NCBI GenBank assembly: GCA_963573315.1 | Contig: OY752146.1 | Location: 248,001 to 312,000 of the forward strand | Length of the DNA stretch: 64,000 nucleotides | From: Entomortierella parvispora | Taxonomy: Eukaryota > Mortierellomycota > Mortierellomycetes > Mortierellales > Mortierellaceae | Direction: 5' to 3' | Shown: positions 9,700 through 20,483 of the stretch, piece by piece | How the letters are laid out: the number at the start of each line of letters is the position of its first letter | Numbering within the stretch: the stretch's first letter is position 1 | Position numbers and translations under genes: made by a program | Notes under the pieces: model-generated | Seen by the model: the letters and a program-made list of their open reading frames with translations, nothing else | The model's database searches: none | What the model was told of the DNA's origin: nothing

Positions 9700-10882
9700 A
9701 AGTGCGACAGTTCAAATCCCTTCTTTCACACTTGGAGCCTTGGTACGGAGTGTGTCGAGTAAGCTGGCTTCCAGGATTTCTGTTCTGCTGCGATGTATGC
9801 ATCACAGTTCCATAGGTGTTCATTGCTGCTCTCCTCCTTGTCTTGACAGCATGGGCAGAGAGCAGTGGGATAGATGTCTGGGCGGCAGATGTGCTAGAGA
9901 TCTTGAGTAGGAAGCACGCCACACAGCTTGACTCGATGGCTGCGCAATGACGAGTCTCTTGGGGTGGTACAATGTCTAGGGTCGACTGCCAGTGTATGTC
10001 GCTACTGTCCAGGTTCACCTTCTTGTGCAAATCCATGAACAATGGTCTCTGATACCGACTGATGGCGGACGAGGCGGCGGACGTCTGTGTCTATGTTCGT
10101 CTGTAAGAATTGAGCTCCAAACTGAAAGTCTTGTTGGTGCGCCTGGTTGGTTATCCATGGACTCCAATCTGATGTTTGTGCAGCCACTGCGATCCTGTCT
10201 GCTGCGTCGTTTCCCGGGTCGCCGCTATGTCTCTTGACCCAACAGACCTCAACCGACCCGGCCGCGCTGTGCATGCTTGGGCGATGACTGCCCATTGGAT
10301 AGCATGGTTGCATCTCGTTCTCACTATGACTGTTGTCCAGTCTCTGTGTTTGACAATTTGTTAAAGTTATTGACAACAGAGAGCTTGTCCAAGTGGATGA
10401 CAAGGTGCTGTGTTGGTGGTGCAGCTACAATGGTGGCGTAGAGTCCCATGATTTCCGCCGCTGTTGAGGAGGAGATACTCTGGACGCGTCCACTCATTTT
10501 GAGAGGCGTGTTGGGTTCGATTGGGACAACATCGAACGCCATGCTGCTCTGTGGCGTGTCCGACCAAGCGAATGATCCATCGGTGTAAATGTGTCGTGAT
10601 GGTGGAGTTGTGGGCACTATCTGTGCCTCAGACAACATGTTGGCCGTTGCTTGACCTACCAGTAGCGATCTAACAGCCACTCTGCCGTGCAGGGATGATT
10701 GCTTTTACAAGGGTGTTCTCGGGTTCGGGCACTGCGGCTCGATGTTGATTGAGGAAGGCTGTAGTGGCCCTTCTTCGCTCTGCGGGTGTTGTGGCTCCAG
10801 CGAGGAAAGATGCATGATCGCGAACTGGTGCTTGATTGGGTTGTTGTGGCGACATGCACCGAGCAGAAAGACATGCATGCAT
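9700..10882 (-). mobile_element. Decayed non-LTR retrotransposon (LINE) fragment: RNase H and zinc finger
   Basis: Reading the minus strand across several frames, the 5' side (about 10880-10680) is coding-like but unassigned. The segment at about 10680-10330 holds an RNase H start: IYTDGSFAW, then SSTAAEIMGLYATI and a downstream Asp. The segment at about 10280-10000 contains WVKRHSGDPGNDAADRIA, the C-terminal H-GN-AD block of RNase H. The segment at about 9870-9740 has a C-P-C-C-EE-H-W-C arrangement like the zinc-binding tail after LINE reverse transcriptases. Frames change between blocks and no reverse transcriptase catalytic region is present, so this is a 5'-truncated dead copy. The clade cannot be told from this remnant. 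Confidence 0.7.
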
Positions 10883-11179
10883 GCTGTGGAGGTGGCTTAG
10901 CGCAATAATGTCAGGGCTTACGTCACAAAGACGGACGGACGCTTTCAGGCTGGTGTAAAAACAGAAATGAGGACCACACTCATTGACACCAACATTCCTT
11001 CCTTCACGGAGTCATCATTCTTACCACAGACAAAAGCGTATCGCGTCGACAGCTCTGTAAGACAATTGTATTTTTTCTGGGTTGTAATGTTCAGAGGTCA
11101 CATTCGTTGGTCATTGGAGCACTAGGTTGACCACCATGTCAGGGTGTCATCAAAATCTTGCTGACATTTGATGTCTGCT

Positions 11180-11583
11180 CAACGTCAGTGTTGGAGTGCG
11201 TTCCTTGCGATGCTCCCAATGGGATAACTCCGCATTGCGGTTTTTCTCTGACGGATTCCAACACTGCACAGGTCCCTCGTTTTAGCTAGAGGCTCTGTGC
11301 AGTATGTTCGTTGGCAGTACATGACATTCCAACATTTTGAGCAACGCTTGTTGGGTAGTGTTTGGGTCACTCTGCCTGCTCTCTTGGCCATTGCTCAGTC
11401 ACCCTGGGTACATGCTTTAAAGACCAAGAGTGAGTGTCTTTCAACGTCAGCGTTGGAGTGCTTTCTTTTTGAAGCTCCCGATGGGATAACTCTGCATTGC
11501 AGTTTTTCTCTGACGGATTCCGACACTGTGCAGAAACTCGCTTTTGCTAGAGTTTCTGTGCAACATGTTCGTTGGAGGTACCC
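11180..11583. repeat. Direct repeat pair of about 143 bp
   Basis: Copy A (about 11180-11322) and copy B (about 11442-11583) both begin caacgtcag-gttggagtgc and share gatgggataactc-gcattgc, tttttctctgacggattcc and tgttcgttgg. They differ at scattered positions (roughly 85% alike by eye) and start 262 bp apart. No coding function is evident. The element type is unknown. Confidence 0.65.
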
Positions 11584-11735
11584 GGCAATCTGACATCATG
11601 TCGAGCTTGACTTTGTCGGATGTTGAGACTCTCCAGTTTTATTTTTGTTTGAGCATTTGTTTGCCCTAATCACTTTCATTACCAGAAACTACTAAATAAT
11701 CTCTCTTTATTTATAATTACTGGATAGATTTGAAC

Positions 11736-13644
11736 ATGTCCTCTTCCATTAGGAAGTCGAAGGGGTCTTGGCGCGATATCGTTGGAACCTTGGCCTCCAA
11801 GGGTTACTTCGAGTCATGTCGGCATCCACCGAGTTTTAACTATCGAGATTTTTTGGATTGGTCAAAGGGGCGCTTGACGGGCAGAGCAAGAGTTCGGCAA
11901 GAATGGATCAATGCCAGAACCCTCTTTCGCAAGAGTCAACACCAGTCTTTAAGAGATGCCGCGGCAAAGCTTGATAAGGCTTGGGATACAAACTTGGACG
12001 TAGAGTACGAAACAGACTTTTTCCAACAACAACAGGATGTACGCAGACTTCTAAATAGCCGTCGCCCGGTGCATGCGGCAGCCGACAAAGTAATCAACAA
12101 GCGGCAACGCATTGAACTGGAGGAGGAGGGGAGATCATTGGATGATGAACTTTGCTCAGGTACTGGTCAAATGGTCATTATCAGTGCTCTATATTCAGTG
12201 TACGAGTTCTTCCAATGGTATTATTCTGTATACTGATATAGTATACATACTGATAGAAGGCTCTGCGGACGAGGACTTACCTGCAGAACGAAAGACTGCT
12301 ACCAAGCAGATGAGATATTTTACAGGCAGTGACGACGACGACGAGCAGGAGCTGGCAGCTGGACAAAATACACCGCCCAAGCGGGTGCAAGGACATTCCG
12401 ATGAAGTCCCTCAGGTGAAAGAGTATGATGAGCACTTTATAGCGATACTCTATGACCATTGATTGTGCTTGATTGCTAACACTCGTTTTGTATTCCATAG
12501 TGTGGAAGCATCCTTCCATCACGATACAGGATTGAGCAAGTTCAGATTGAGCGACGATGATCAAGCTTTGTACAATGAGGCTGCTAAGTGGTTCAGATCA
12601 AAGATGGGGCGAGACACAGAATCTGTTATCCAAAATCTTCGTAACGACCGGTTTGGAGAGCCTTGGGTGCACGATTTGCTCTACGATCGGTGAGTATTGT
12701 CTATTAAGGCTGAGGTCTATTTCACATGACTGACATATGATTATTATTATAAATACATTTTATTTTTATTTGATAGACTTAAGCTTCTCCGTACTGGCCT
12801 TAACCCTCATTCTGACGAGAATACCTATACCTCATTCTGGATCATGCCAGACTTTGTAGCGTTGCAGACAGGAATTCCCGGCCTGATCTCCAAAGGCTTT
12901 GCAAACGAAAACCATTTTACTCCATCTGCTTGGCGTCGTGCACTTTCTAGGGGGAAAACTCATGCCAAAGGAACAAATGTCGACGCTTACTATGTCGCCC
13001 GAGACAACTTTGTGGACATTATCTTTGAGAACGTTGGGTCGCCAGCATCCACAGATCACACAAAACACGCTGAGGATAAGGAAAAATCGTACAGGAATGC
13101 CGCGGATGCACTGCTGGAGCGATTCTACAACTCCTCTGGGTCATTCGAAATTGCTAAGGGCTACAGTGTCATAACTGTCATTGTCTTTGGTATGTTTGCT
13201 TATGTTATTTAGGTAATGCCTGCGTATGAACTAATGTCTAAGCTATCTTTCCTGTTCATAGGCCACGATGTATCAATTTACACTACCAACATCAAGGATG
13301 TCAACGAGTTCTCTGTGTCAAAGGTTTTTCAAGGAAAATACCACTTTTCGAAGGATGTTTATATGACAAACATTCTGCTCCATTTGAAGTTTTGTCTGAC
13401 GATAAAGGTATGTTCCCTTGCCTCACCAGCTCCCTGCTTATCATTTGAAGTTGATCTGACGCTTTTGATTTCAATTCTTTAGACAATCATGGAGAGGAAT
13501 ATTGACCTGTCAATCGAATTTGGAAACTCAATCGAGTCAATACCGGTCGAAGAACAAGCTTACTTCAATCTTCGACTTCATACGACGCCTACGAAAGAGC
13601 AGACGCGCAGACGGAGCTTCATTGGCGGATCCATGAAGGTGTAA
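11736..13644 (+). CDS. Six-exon gene of a lineage-specific family, possible PD-(D/E)XK relative
   Basis: Exons by splice-site and phase consistency: 11736-12159, 12260-12422, 12501-12689, 12777-13189, 13262-13407 and 13483-13644, giving about 498 aa. Introns are 54-100 nt with gtatg/gtgag donors. The protein has a helical N-terminal part (EWINARTLFR, LDKAW), an acidic linker (GSDDDDEQE) and a C-terminal alpha/beta domain. It resembles the broken minus-strand gene at 23186-25398 in architecture: a W-A-LxxAW helix near the start, and a beta strand ending in G at the penultimate exon junction. In the region matching the relative's PD...EAK motif it reads NVDAYYV...FENVGSP, so the catalytic Lys appears absent. 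It could be an inactive nuclease-like protein; function is unproven. Confidence 0.7.
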
Positions 13645-13989
13645 GGGGTTTAGCGTTTGATTATGTGAAAAGTTGCAAGGAGCATTCATCCTTTGGTTCA
13701 GATAATCAATAATGGCAAGAAAGAGACACCTCTTGCTCATTTTCCCACGACCACCATTTCGCCCAAGGTCGAGAATAAAGTGGGCCTTTAGCAACGATCA
13801 TGCTACGAATGGGAGTGCCAAAACCAAACTCACCATGCCTCTCACACTCGCACCTGTACTCACTCATACACGTTGTTTGATGATAGTTGGATTGGACCGC
13901 GCCTTTTTGTACATGATTGACATGAAATTTTTGTCATGTACTTCTAGCGTGGGCAACACTCTGGTTCAATCAGCACCACCATGATGGTC

Positions 13990-14525
13990 GCGGGCTGCTT
14001 TGTTCAATGCAGAGACTTTTGGGTATGCCGACATGCTCAGTCAACTGCGTGGCATTCCTTGCGAAGATGATGTAGATGTTATCAGCTACTTACTGAGGGA
14101 TGTATCACGCCGGAACTCTATTCTTCAACCTTCAATATCATGCGACCTGAGGATCTTCACATTGGACCTATTAAGGACGGCGCCAATGTGGATCATTGGA
14201 CCTTACCTTTCAGTGCAAAGCTGTATGACACAGAAATGTCAAGACCGAACAGGATTGAGCAAGACAAAAATTCCACAAATGGGCTTGGCTTACCACACTA
14301 AGAAGGACAGGTCATTAACAACGGGCTGATTTCCAAGTTGCGGGAGCTACAAAGATTCAGTGACCATCACAGCTTCCTTTGTATTCTTTTGTATTGCCAG
14401 GCTTGGCTTCAAGCGAAGATGGGTCGGATCGAGGTGGATGTCGAGTGGAGGACAACGATGTTGTCATGTACATCGATAAAGCGATACAGGAAGGTTTATG
14501 CCGGAAACTGCCAAGATGCTGAATA
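13990..14525 (+). pseudogene. Unrecognised gene remnant
   Basis: Coding-like segments occur in different frames without one continuous frame. They are ETFGYADMLSQLRGIPC (about 14009-14090), PELYSSTFNIMRPEDLHIGP (about 14110-14170) continuing to NRIEQDKNSTNGLG, and VEDNDVVMYIDKAIQEGLC (about 14445-14510). Amino-acid composition and flow look like one ancestral protein broken by indels. I do not recognise the family. An intron-containing gene is the alternative, but I found no phase-consistent splice sites. Confidence 0.35.
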
Positions 14526-14529
14526 ACCT

Positions 14530-15349
14530 CCTGGGCTATTGAGCGTTTCACCCAAAAAGAACATCTCCTAAACTGTTCCATTGGTCTTCTTTCGGATGCT
14601 CTGGCTGTTGGATAGGTAGAAAATAAAGGGATACTCAGCCTTTCTCCCGACCTCCATTCTCATCTCCATCACGACCCCCACCTTCTTTATTGCCTTCAAC
14701 AACGCTCGCTGTCATTGTTCGTCATTTACCAATAGTGTGATAACTTTCCAACGGATGAGAGAAAAATGGCAATAATAAAAGTAATAGTGTAGCTGCCGTC
14801 TTTTCGCCTCTTCCCCATCTTCGATCCGCTACTCAAGTTAACAGAAAGGAAATCGCCGTTGCTTGTTGACGAGCATGGGAAGTTGTCATTGAAGAGTTTT
14901 TCATACCAGTAAAGTTCGGGTCGTTGGTTCCTTTATCATCGTTTCACTGGTTGAGAGAAGACACCAAGGAAAAATGTAGACAAGTTACAAGCTAGTTCAC
15001 ATACACGAGATCGGTCCTCTCTTTAGAAGCGATTTTTGGCGAAGTATTGGAATAGAGTTTTGAGAAAGCACATATCAAATTTAGGGAGAGATTACATTTC
15101 CGAGATCTACAGTCGGTATCTAAGGATCATAATTTTGTACGATAGATCTGACATTAGCGTGCAGGATACAGGGATGAACACAGCACGGAGACCGCTGGAT
15201 CAAAAGTCGACGTCGTCATGGGCTGCTAGGCCAAACGCTGCGGGATTTCCAGCTATTTCCATTCGATCAAGTGGTAAAAGGCAATGCTACAGCCATTTGC
15301 TTTGCCAACGCTTTGTGCTGTTTTTGTCAGCCTTCATCATAGACTCGGC
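14530..15349. other. No gene seen
   Basis: There is no supportable coding region. This stretch may hold the former promoter of the decayed NLR-module copy that follows. Confidence 0.3.
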
Positions 15350-16780
15350 ATGTCACTTTCTGCACATGATGCCTTGAGACAAGCAAGGACCAACACCGAG
15401 GCTGCTCGAAGTGCTCGAGGCGATAGACACGCAATCATCAAGCACTATCAAGTGGCGAAGAATGCACATGATAAATTCAACGGAATGAGAACAAGCAACA
15501 AAGCTTTGGAGAAAATGATCATTGCATTCGAAGGCCTGGCCAAAGCCCTACACCACCCGGGGGGACAATTACAAGAAAGGGCCGCCAAGTGCATACAGAG
15601 AGCAGATACTCTAAGGTAGGCTGTTTACCCTCTCCGCTAAAAATGAGCAGTTGGCGCTTGCCGGACACTGATCACAGCACATTGCTACCATATTAGACAG
15701 ATACTTGGCGAGAGAATGAAAGAAGATGCTGTTTTCGTTTCGCCCTCTTTGATCGGAGCAGGATAGCCTCGAGCAGCCTCCCTTGCGGAACTTCAGAGCC
15801 CTTCAAGAAGCGTGTTTATATTCTCAAGCAGTATCACTGAACGATGACTCCTATCAACGCCTCTACTGCTACCTCCTCCAACGGATGCTCCTTTCAACAG
15901 CCACTCCAACATTCCACCCAAGGAACTACGGCAGCAAGCATTGCGCCAGCATCACCGCCGTTCTTCATGAAGGATGTGAATCCTGTATCCTATCAAGACC
16001 CGCTGCCCAGTCCTGACGATCCGTTACTATCCACTCACCAACTCGCCTATTGCCATGCATAGTTACGGGCTTTAACGCAAGAGTACGACATTAACTCTGA
16101 TGCTCTCAAGTGGAGACACTACATTTTGAAAACCCTGGCTGAGAGGAAAGGGCTGGCCAGGGTGATTCAAGGAGCTACTCCGGGATCCATCGACTCGAAC
16201 GACGAGTCATCACCGACACCCTCTGCTATTGGCAATTTCCCGAGTCTTGGACGCTATGGTGGATGTACATATCGGAGATGTTGACCGTGTCAACCTCTAC
16301 GAGCCGCTGTCAGATCTTCTTAAAGAGTTAGAGTCAAGCAAGAACCCTCATGTGGCCTTCCAAGCAGAGTATGCCGCATAGGCGCTGTTGAGGGTGTCCG
16401 ACGACGACAATAATTGGCATGCAGGGTTCCGACGGCTTTGGCTTTTACTGAAATGCGGAGTAGGGTTTGCCAAAATGCCTGATCTGACAGAAATAAACGA
16501 CGCGCTTGAAGGTCTGGAGAATCTTTATGAGGCTGGCACCTCCTTTGCCAGGTTGCTCAAAGATACCTTGGAGGCAACGAGGAACCGTGAAAGTCCTACA
16601 TTCTCGGTGAAGGGATGGTCTCAAGTTCAAGAGAGCCTGGTATCACGCCATTCGCACTGCAGAATCGTACATGCAGGCCGGCAGACTTGCAAAGTTCAAG
16701 GATCTAGTAACCAGGGGCCATGGAGATTGATGTTGAGCTGGCTGTCTAGGAGGATCTCCCAAGGTTCAACAGGATGAGTG
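15350..16780 (+). pseudogene. Decayed paralog of the N-terminal module of the NACHT-HEAT gene
   Basis: The first block (15350-15617) matches exon 1 of the gene at 55409: AIIKHYQVAKNAHDKF against TIIKHYRRAKKALDKV, and KCIQRADTLR against KCRQRANTLR. It keeps a donor (gtaggc) and an acceptor leading to RQILGERMK, so the intron position is shared. Downstream, HQLAYC, DALKWRH, VDRVNLYEPLSDLL, LRVSDDDNNWHAGFRRLW and DALEGLENLYEA match exon 2 in order. Lesions include in-frame TAG codons near 16060 and 16380, several frame shifts and loss of about 60 residues before VIQGATPGSID. No NACHT or HEAT sequence follows. This is a truncated, dead duplicate about 40 kb from the intact gene. Confidence 0.85.
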
Positions 16781-18183
16781 ACTGAAGGCACAAGATAGAC
16801 CCACTATCGGGCAGAAAATGGCTTTGTGACACTCTCTGAAACAGAAATTTCCATGTTCTGCTGGAAGCGACCAGTCTAAAAGAATCAAATTCTGGAAATA
16901 GTATGACCCACATTTCCAACCTGCTCTGCTCTGCATTGATGGATGTGATTTACAAAAGGAATGCTCGGATTCCAAGGATCAGTCGTAAATATGATCATGG
17001 AGGAAACGATTAGCAACCACTCTGCCATCCGTGGCACTGATTGTGATCCACGAATCTATGAGCGAAGTGGATATCTCCTATTAGAGTCCATCAGAACCGA
17101 CGGGCAAAGACCCCAGCTAGGCGCGTCCAAGTTGAAAGAACTGCAGACCGTTCGGTATCGGAGGTTGCCAGGCTCCAGGCTTCCGCCTCGTTTAACAACC
17201 ACTGTAGGTGGTACAAAGAACTACCTGCAAGAGATTCGCAATGTGGTTAGAAGCGTGGAAGACGTTGCTCGACTTCGGCCTCACTGCTCCGTACACAAGA
17301 TCTAGGCTCTTTGCCTGGAACTTGATCAAGCGTTTGCTGCCGCTGGTAGCACCTTTTTACCAGACTCGGTGGACAAAAAAGGAAGGGACCAGTCACCGCA
17401 CCCAGGACCACACCTTATCTAACCTCCAGGAACTACACAGGGAGCGCTGGCTTGTCTACAGACACGCCTTACCCATGTACGTTCTACAACATATCCGTCA
17501 ACCAAAAGGCTGTCTATCAACCGGCATTCGAATTCCGCAGATGGAGGTAGGAGAGGAAGGGGACAGTACTCGAGGGCATGGGCAAGTCTTTCAAAGATAT
17601 TGATTCGAGTCTCGCTCCGCTTCGTGGGCCAGACACAAGTATAATGCAGCACGGAGACTGTAAAGCTCACGGCGCTTGAGCGAAAAACAAAGTCGACATT
17701 TGTTTGTGGCCAAGACTCAATCGCACTGAAAGGGCTTTATTGTAGAACAATTCAATTGGTACAAAAACGTTTGTGTCATGACTTTTTGTTGTGGACTCTA
17801 TCTACTTAACGGTAGCTGGATGACAAAACAGTCAACGCACTCTTTTACGCCATGGTGTGTTTAGTTTCTTGTTGTGTTCAAATAAGAGGGCAAGTGACCA
17901 CGGCGTTTGAAAAAGTAACAAACCTTAGTCACATTCGGGCGTACGCATCCTATTCTGTCACCGAAGAAATTGCTCTCTTGGACTCTGTTCTGCCTTTTCG
18001 AGGAAGGAGGCTGAGACCAAGAGCTCAACCCCGCCCTTTTTTTTTTTTTTCATTCTCCTATTCGACCTCTTCTTCGGGGCTTTGCCAAACCCAGGGGTAG
18101 CTTAATTTCATTTCAGAGACTAAAGTACCAAGGTCACCGTCGTTGTCAATGAGAACCATGGGAGGGGAAGGATTTGAGAGGCG

Positions 18184-18214
<31 letters not shown>

Positions 18215-18950
18215 ATGCAGTCAGAGTTCGTTTTCTTGTGTTCAAAGTCTTGAGAGGCCGCCCCTTGCAGTCCTGCAGTCTGAGCGTGGAATTAGTAAAG
18301 CTTGAGGGTGAATAATAACCAACAACCACCACCACAACAACAACAACAACAAAGCGCAGACCTCTTTCACACCGTCACGATGCCCATCATATTCACTCTC
18401 ATACAAAAAAAAAAAAAAAGAGTGACTCAGACAAGGACTTGTAAAAAAGGACTTTCAATGTGTTTGACGGGGCCAGTTTGATGGCGCCAGTTTGATGGAC
18501 CATGTGGCATCATGTATCCCGGTCTCCCCGCATGGGTTACCAAAGTTTGCTTTTGTGCACGCTAGAAAATCACTCCTCCTTTCTTAGTTCATCCGTTTTT
18601 CCGAAATGTACGAAGGATGTCCAGCAGATCAAACTGGCGTCCGCCATGTCGGGACAAAGATGACCAATGGACATCTACAATGGATCATGAACGACCTGTT
18701 TGAGGAAATGGAAAAGCATCAAGAAAAGTGGGAAGTGGGTCAAGGTTACACAGAGTCCTCCGATTGGGCAGTCCTGAAGAAGGATCCAGGAAAAATTTCT
18801 CCCACGGAGCTGCAAGCACGAACGGGGCAACGGAACGGGGTATGCGGGGATGGCAAAGAAGTGGGCGATCCAAAAGGACTAAGTGGCGATACGAGGCTAT
18901 AATCCGATGGCGGGCGCTAGGGCTGGATAAGAAGAACCTCTTGCCTGGGG
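16781..18950. other. Mostly noncoding stretch with homopolymers
   Basis: No confident gene. A plus-strand coding-like stretch near 17410-17660 (including NISVNQKAVYQPAFEF) may be another remnant. Simple repeats: 28 A at 18184-18211 and a CAA/CCA tract near 18322-18352. The last few hundred bases include the upstream region of the phosphatase-like gene. Confidence 0.3.
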
Positions 18951-18955
18951 TGCAA

Positions 18956-18966
18956 CTTATAAGAAG
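18956..18966 (+). promoter_or_regulatory. TATA box of the phosphatase-like gene
   Basis: The sequence cttataagaag lies about 100 bp upstream of the ATG at 19065 and is followed by a strongly CT-rich leader ending in ctttacaacc before the ATG. This fits a well-expressed fungal gene. Confidence 0.5.
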
Positions 18967-19064
18967 GGTCACTTTCCCGACTTCCCCTCCTCTCTTCCAA
19001 CCCTCGCACCACCTTTGCTCTCTTATCTCCCTCTCTCCCCTCCCCTCTCTATCCCTTTACAACC

Positions 19065-20483
19065 ATGTCTGTCGCTGGTATCGTTGTCCTCACCCGTCAT
19101 GGTGACCGTCAAGGTTTCTACCAGTCCCCCACCAACTACAATGCCATCGCTACCAACCTGACCGTCTTGGGTTACTTGGAAGAGTACCAGAATGGCCAAG
19201 ATATCCGAAACCTCTACCTGACTGGTGCCAATGCCATTCCTGGCCTCAACACTACCTATGCCAACTGGGACCAAATCAGTATTATGGCCGATGCCGGTGG
19301 TGAGGGTACTGTCATCATTGACTCTGCCAATGCTCTCTTGCAAGGTCTCTACCCTCCTTTCAACGACACTATCACTTTGGCCAACGGTACCACCATTTCC
19401 TGGGACCGAGCCCAATTGATCCAAGTCGAGACCGTTGAAGCTAACCAGGAGATCTGGTTGGAAGGATATACCGACTGCAGTGGATGGACCAACCGCCTCA
19501 ACTCATGGTACAACTCAGCTGAGTTTGAGGCTCAAGCCAAGATTGCCAACCCATTCTTCCAGAGCTTGTCCAGCCTTTTGGGTAACCGACCCGCCACCCT
19601 CCAAAACGCTTGGAACTTGTTCGACTTCCTCAACGTCGAGTCCATCCACAACGCCACCTTGTCACCACAAATCAGCGCTCAAACCTTGGCTGAAGCTCGA
19701 TACTGGGCCAACTACCACGAAGCTGGATCTTTCATGGACGCAGACCTTACCAACGTTGGAAACATTGCCGGTCAATCAATCTTGCCTCCTATCCTCGCTG
19801 CCATAAACGACATTAGCAACTCCACCAATGGACTCAAGTTGAGCTACATTGCCATTTCTTACAAGCCCTTCTTGCCGCTCTTCAACATGTGGGGATTGCC
19901 TTCACCTCTCAGTGACACTGTTGTTGACTACGCCAGTGCAGCCATCATTGAAGTCCGAACAGACAACACCATGAGACTCTTGTTCCGAAACGGAACCTCG
20001 ACTGGAGGTGGACAGGCCGACTTCACCCCTTACGCTCTCTTTGGAAGCTCCGATGCCAACTCCTACCCCATTGCCGACTTTATGGAAAAGATGGAGCCAT
20101 ATTCACTCAACACCCTCACCGAATGGTGCGACAAGTGTGGAGAGACTGTGCAACGTGGATGTGGAGTCCTTGCTGCCTTGAACGGTACCGGTGGTGCTGG
20201 GTACGCTAGCATTGACAGCACTGCAGGTCGACACAGGGTCAGCCCAGTTGTTGCTGGTGTCATTGGAGCCGTGGTCGCCTTGGCCGTTGCTGGCTTCGTC
20301 TTCGCTCTCTGGTTGCTTCTGGGAGGACTCGCCAAGAAGCGCAGAGGTAGCCCCCACCAAGAAGGTTCATCTGTTAACTCCCGCCGAGGAGGCTCCGTTA
20401 GCTCCCACGAAGGAGCTTCATCCGTCGGAACTCGAGCTGGATCTGACCACCACCTCGACACCAAGGAGGCTCCCTCTGTTTGA
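19065..20483 (+). CDS. Histidine-acid-phosphatase-fold membrane protein, probable pseudoenzyme
   Basis: An intronless 472-aa frame with strongly biased codon use (CGA Arg, C-ending codons), suggesting high expression. The N-terminus MSVAGIVVLTRHGDR carries the RHGxR nucleophile motif of the histidine phosphatase superfamily at residues 11-15, with no signal peptide before it. DSANALLQGLYPP (about 86-98) matches the family's SA-L-GL-P segment. The usual Arg just before it is not evident. The second catalytic motif, normally HD in a strand-helix turn, aligns with AISYKPFLPLF (about 263-273), so His and Asp are replaced. A single membrane helix (about 394-419) precedes KKRR and a Ser/Gly-rich cytosolic tail. 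The fold is convincing. Loss of the HD motif suggests a non-catalytic or altered activity. Confidence 0.8.
   Translation: MSVAGIVVLTRHGDRQGFYQSPTNYNAIATNLTVLGYLEEYQNGQDIRNLYLTGANAIPGLNTTYANWDQISIMADAGGEGTVIIDSANALLQGLYPPFNDTITLANGTTISWDRAQLIQVETVEANQEIWLEGYTDCSGWTNRLNSWYNSAEFEAQAKIANPFFQSLSSLLGNRPATLQNAWNLFDFLNVESIHNATLSPQISAQTLAEARYWANYHEAGSFMDADLTNVGNIAGQSILPPILAAINDISNSTNGLKLSYIAISYKPFLPLFNMWGLPSPLSDTVVDYASAAIIEVRTDNTMRLLFRNGTSTGGGQADFTPYALFGSSDANSYPIADFMEKMEPYSLNTLTEWCDKCGETVQRGCGVLAALNGTGGAGYASIDSTAGRHRVSPVVAGVIGAVVALAVAGFVFALWLLLGGLAKKRRGSPHQEGSSVNSRRGGSVSSHEGASSVGTRAGSDHHLDTKEAPSV

Noticed and set aside
9705-9720. tRNA-like T-loop sequence gttcaaatccc
   Set aside because: No matching acceptor stem, D-arm or anticodon arm is found around it, and it lies in the LINE remnant.
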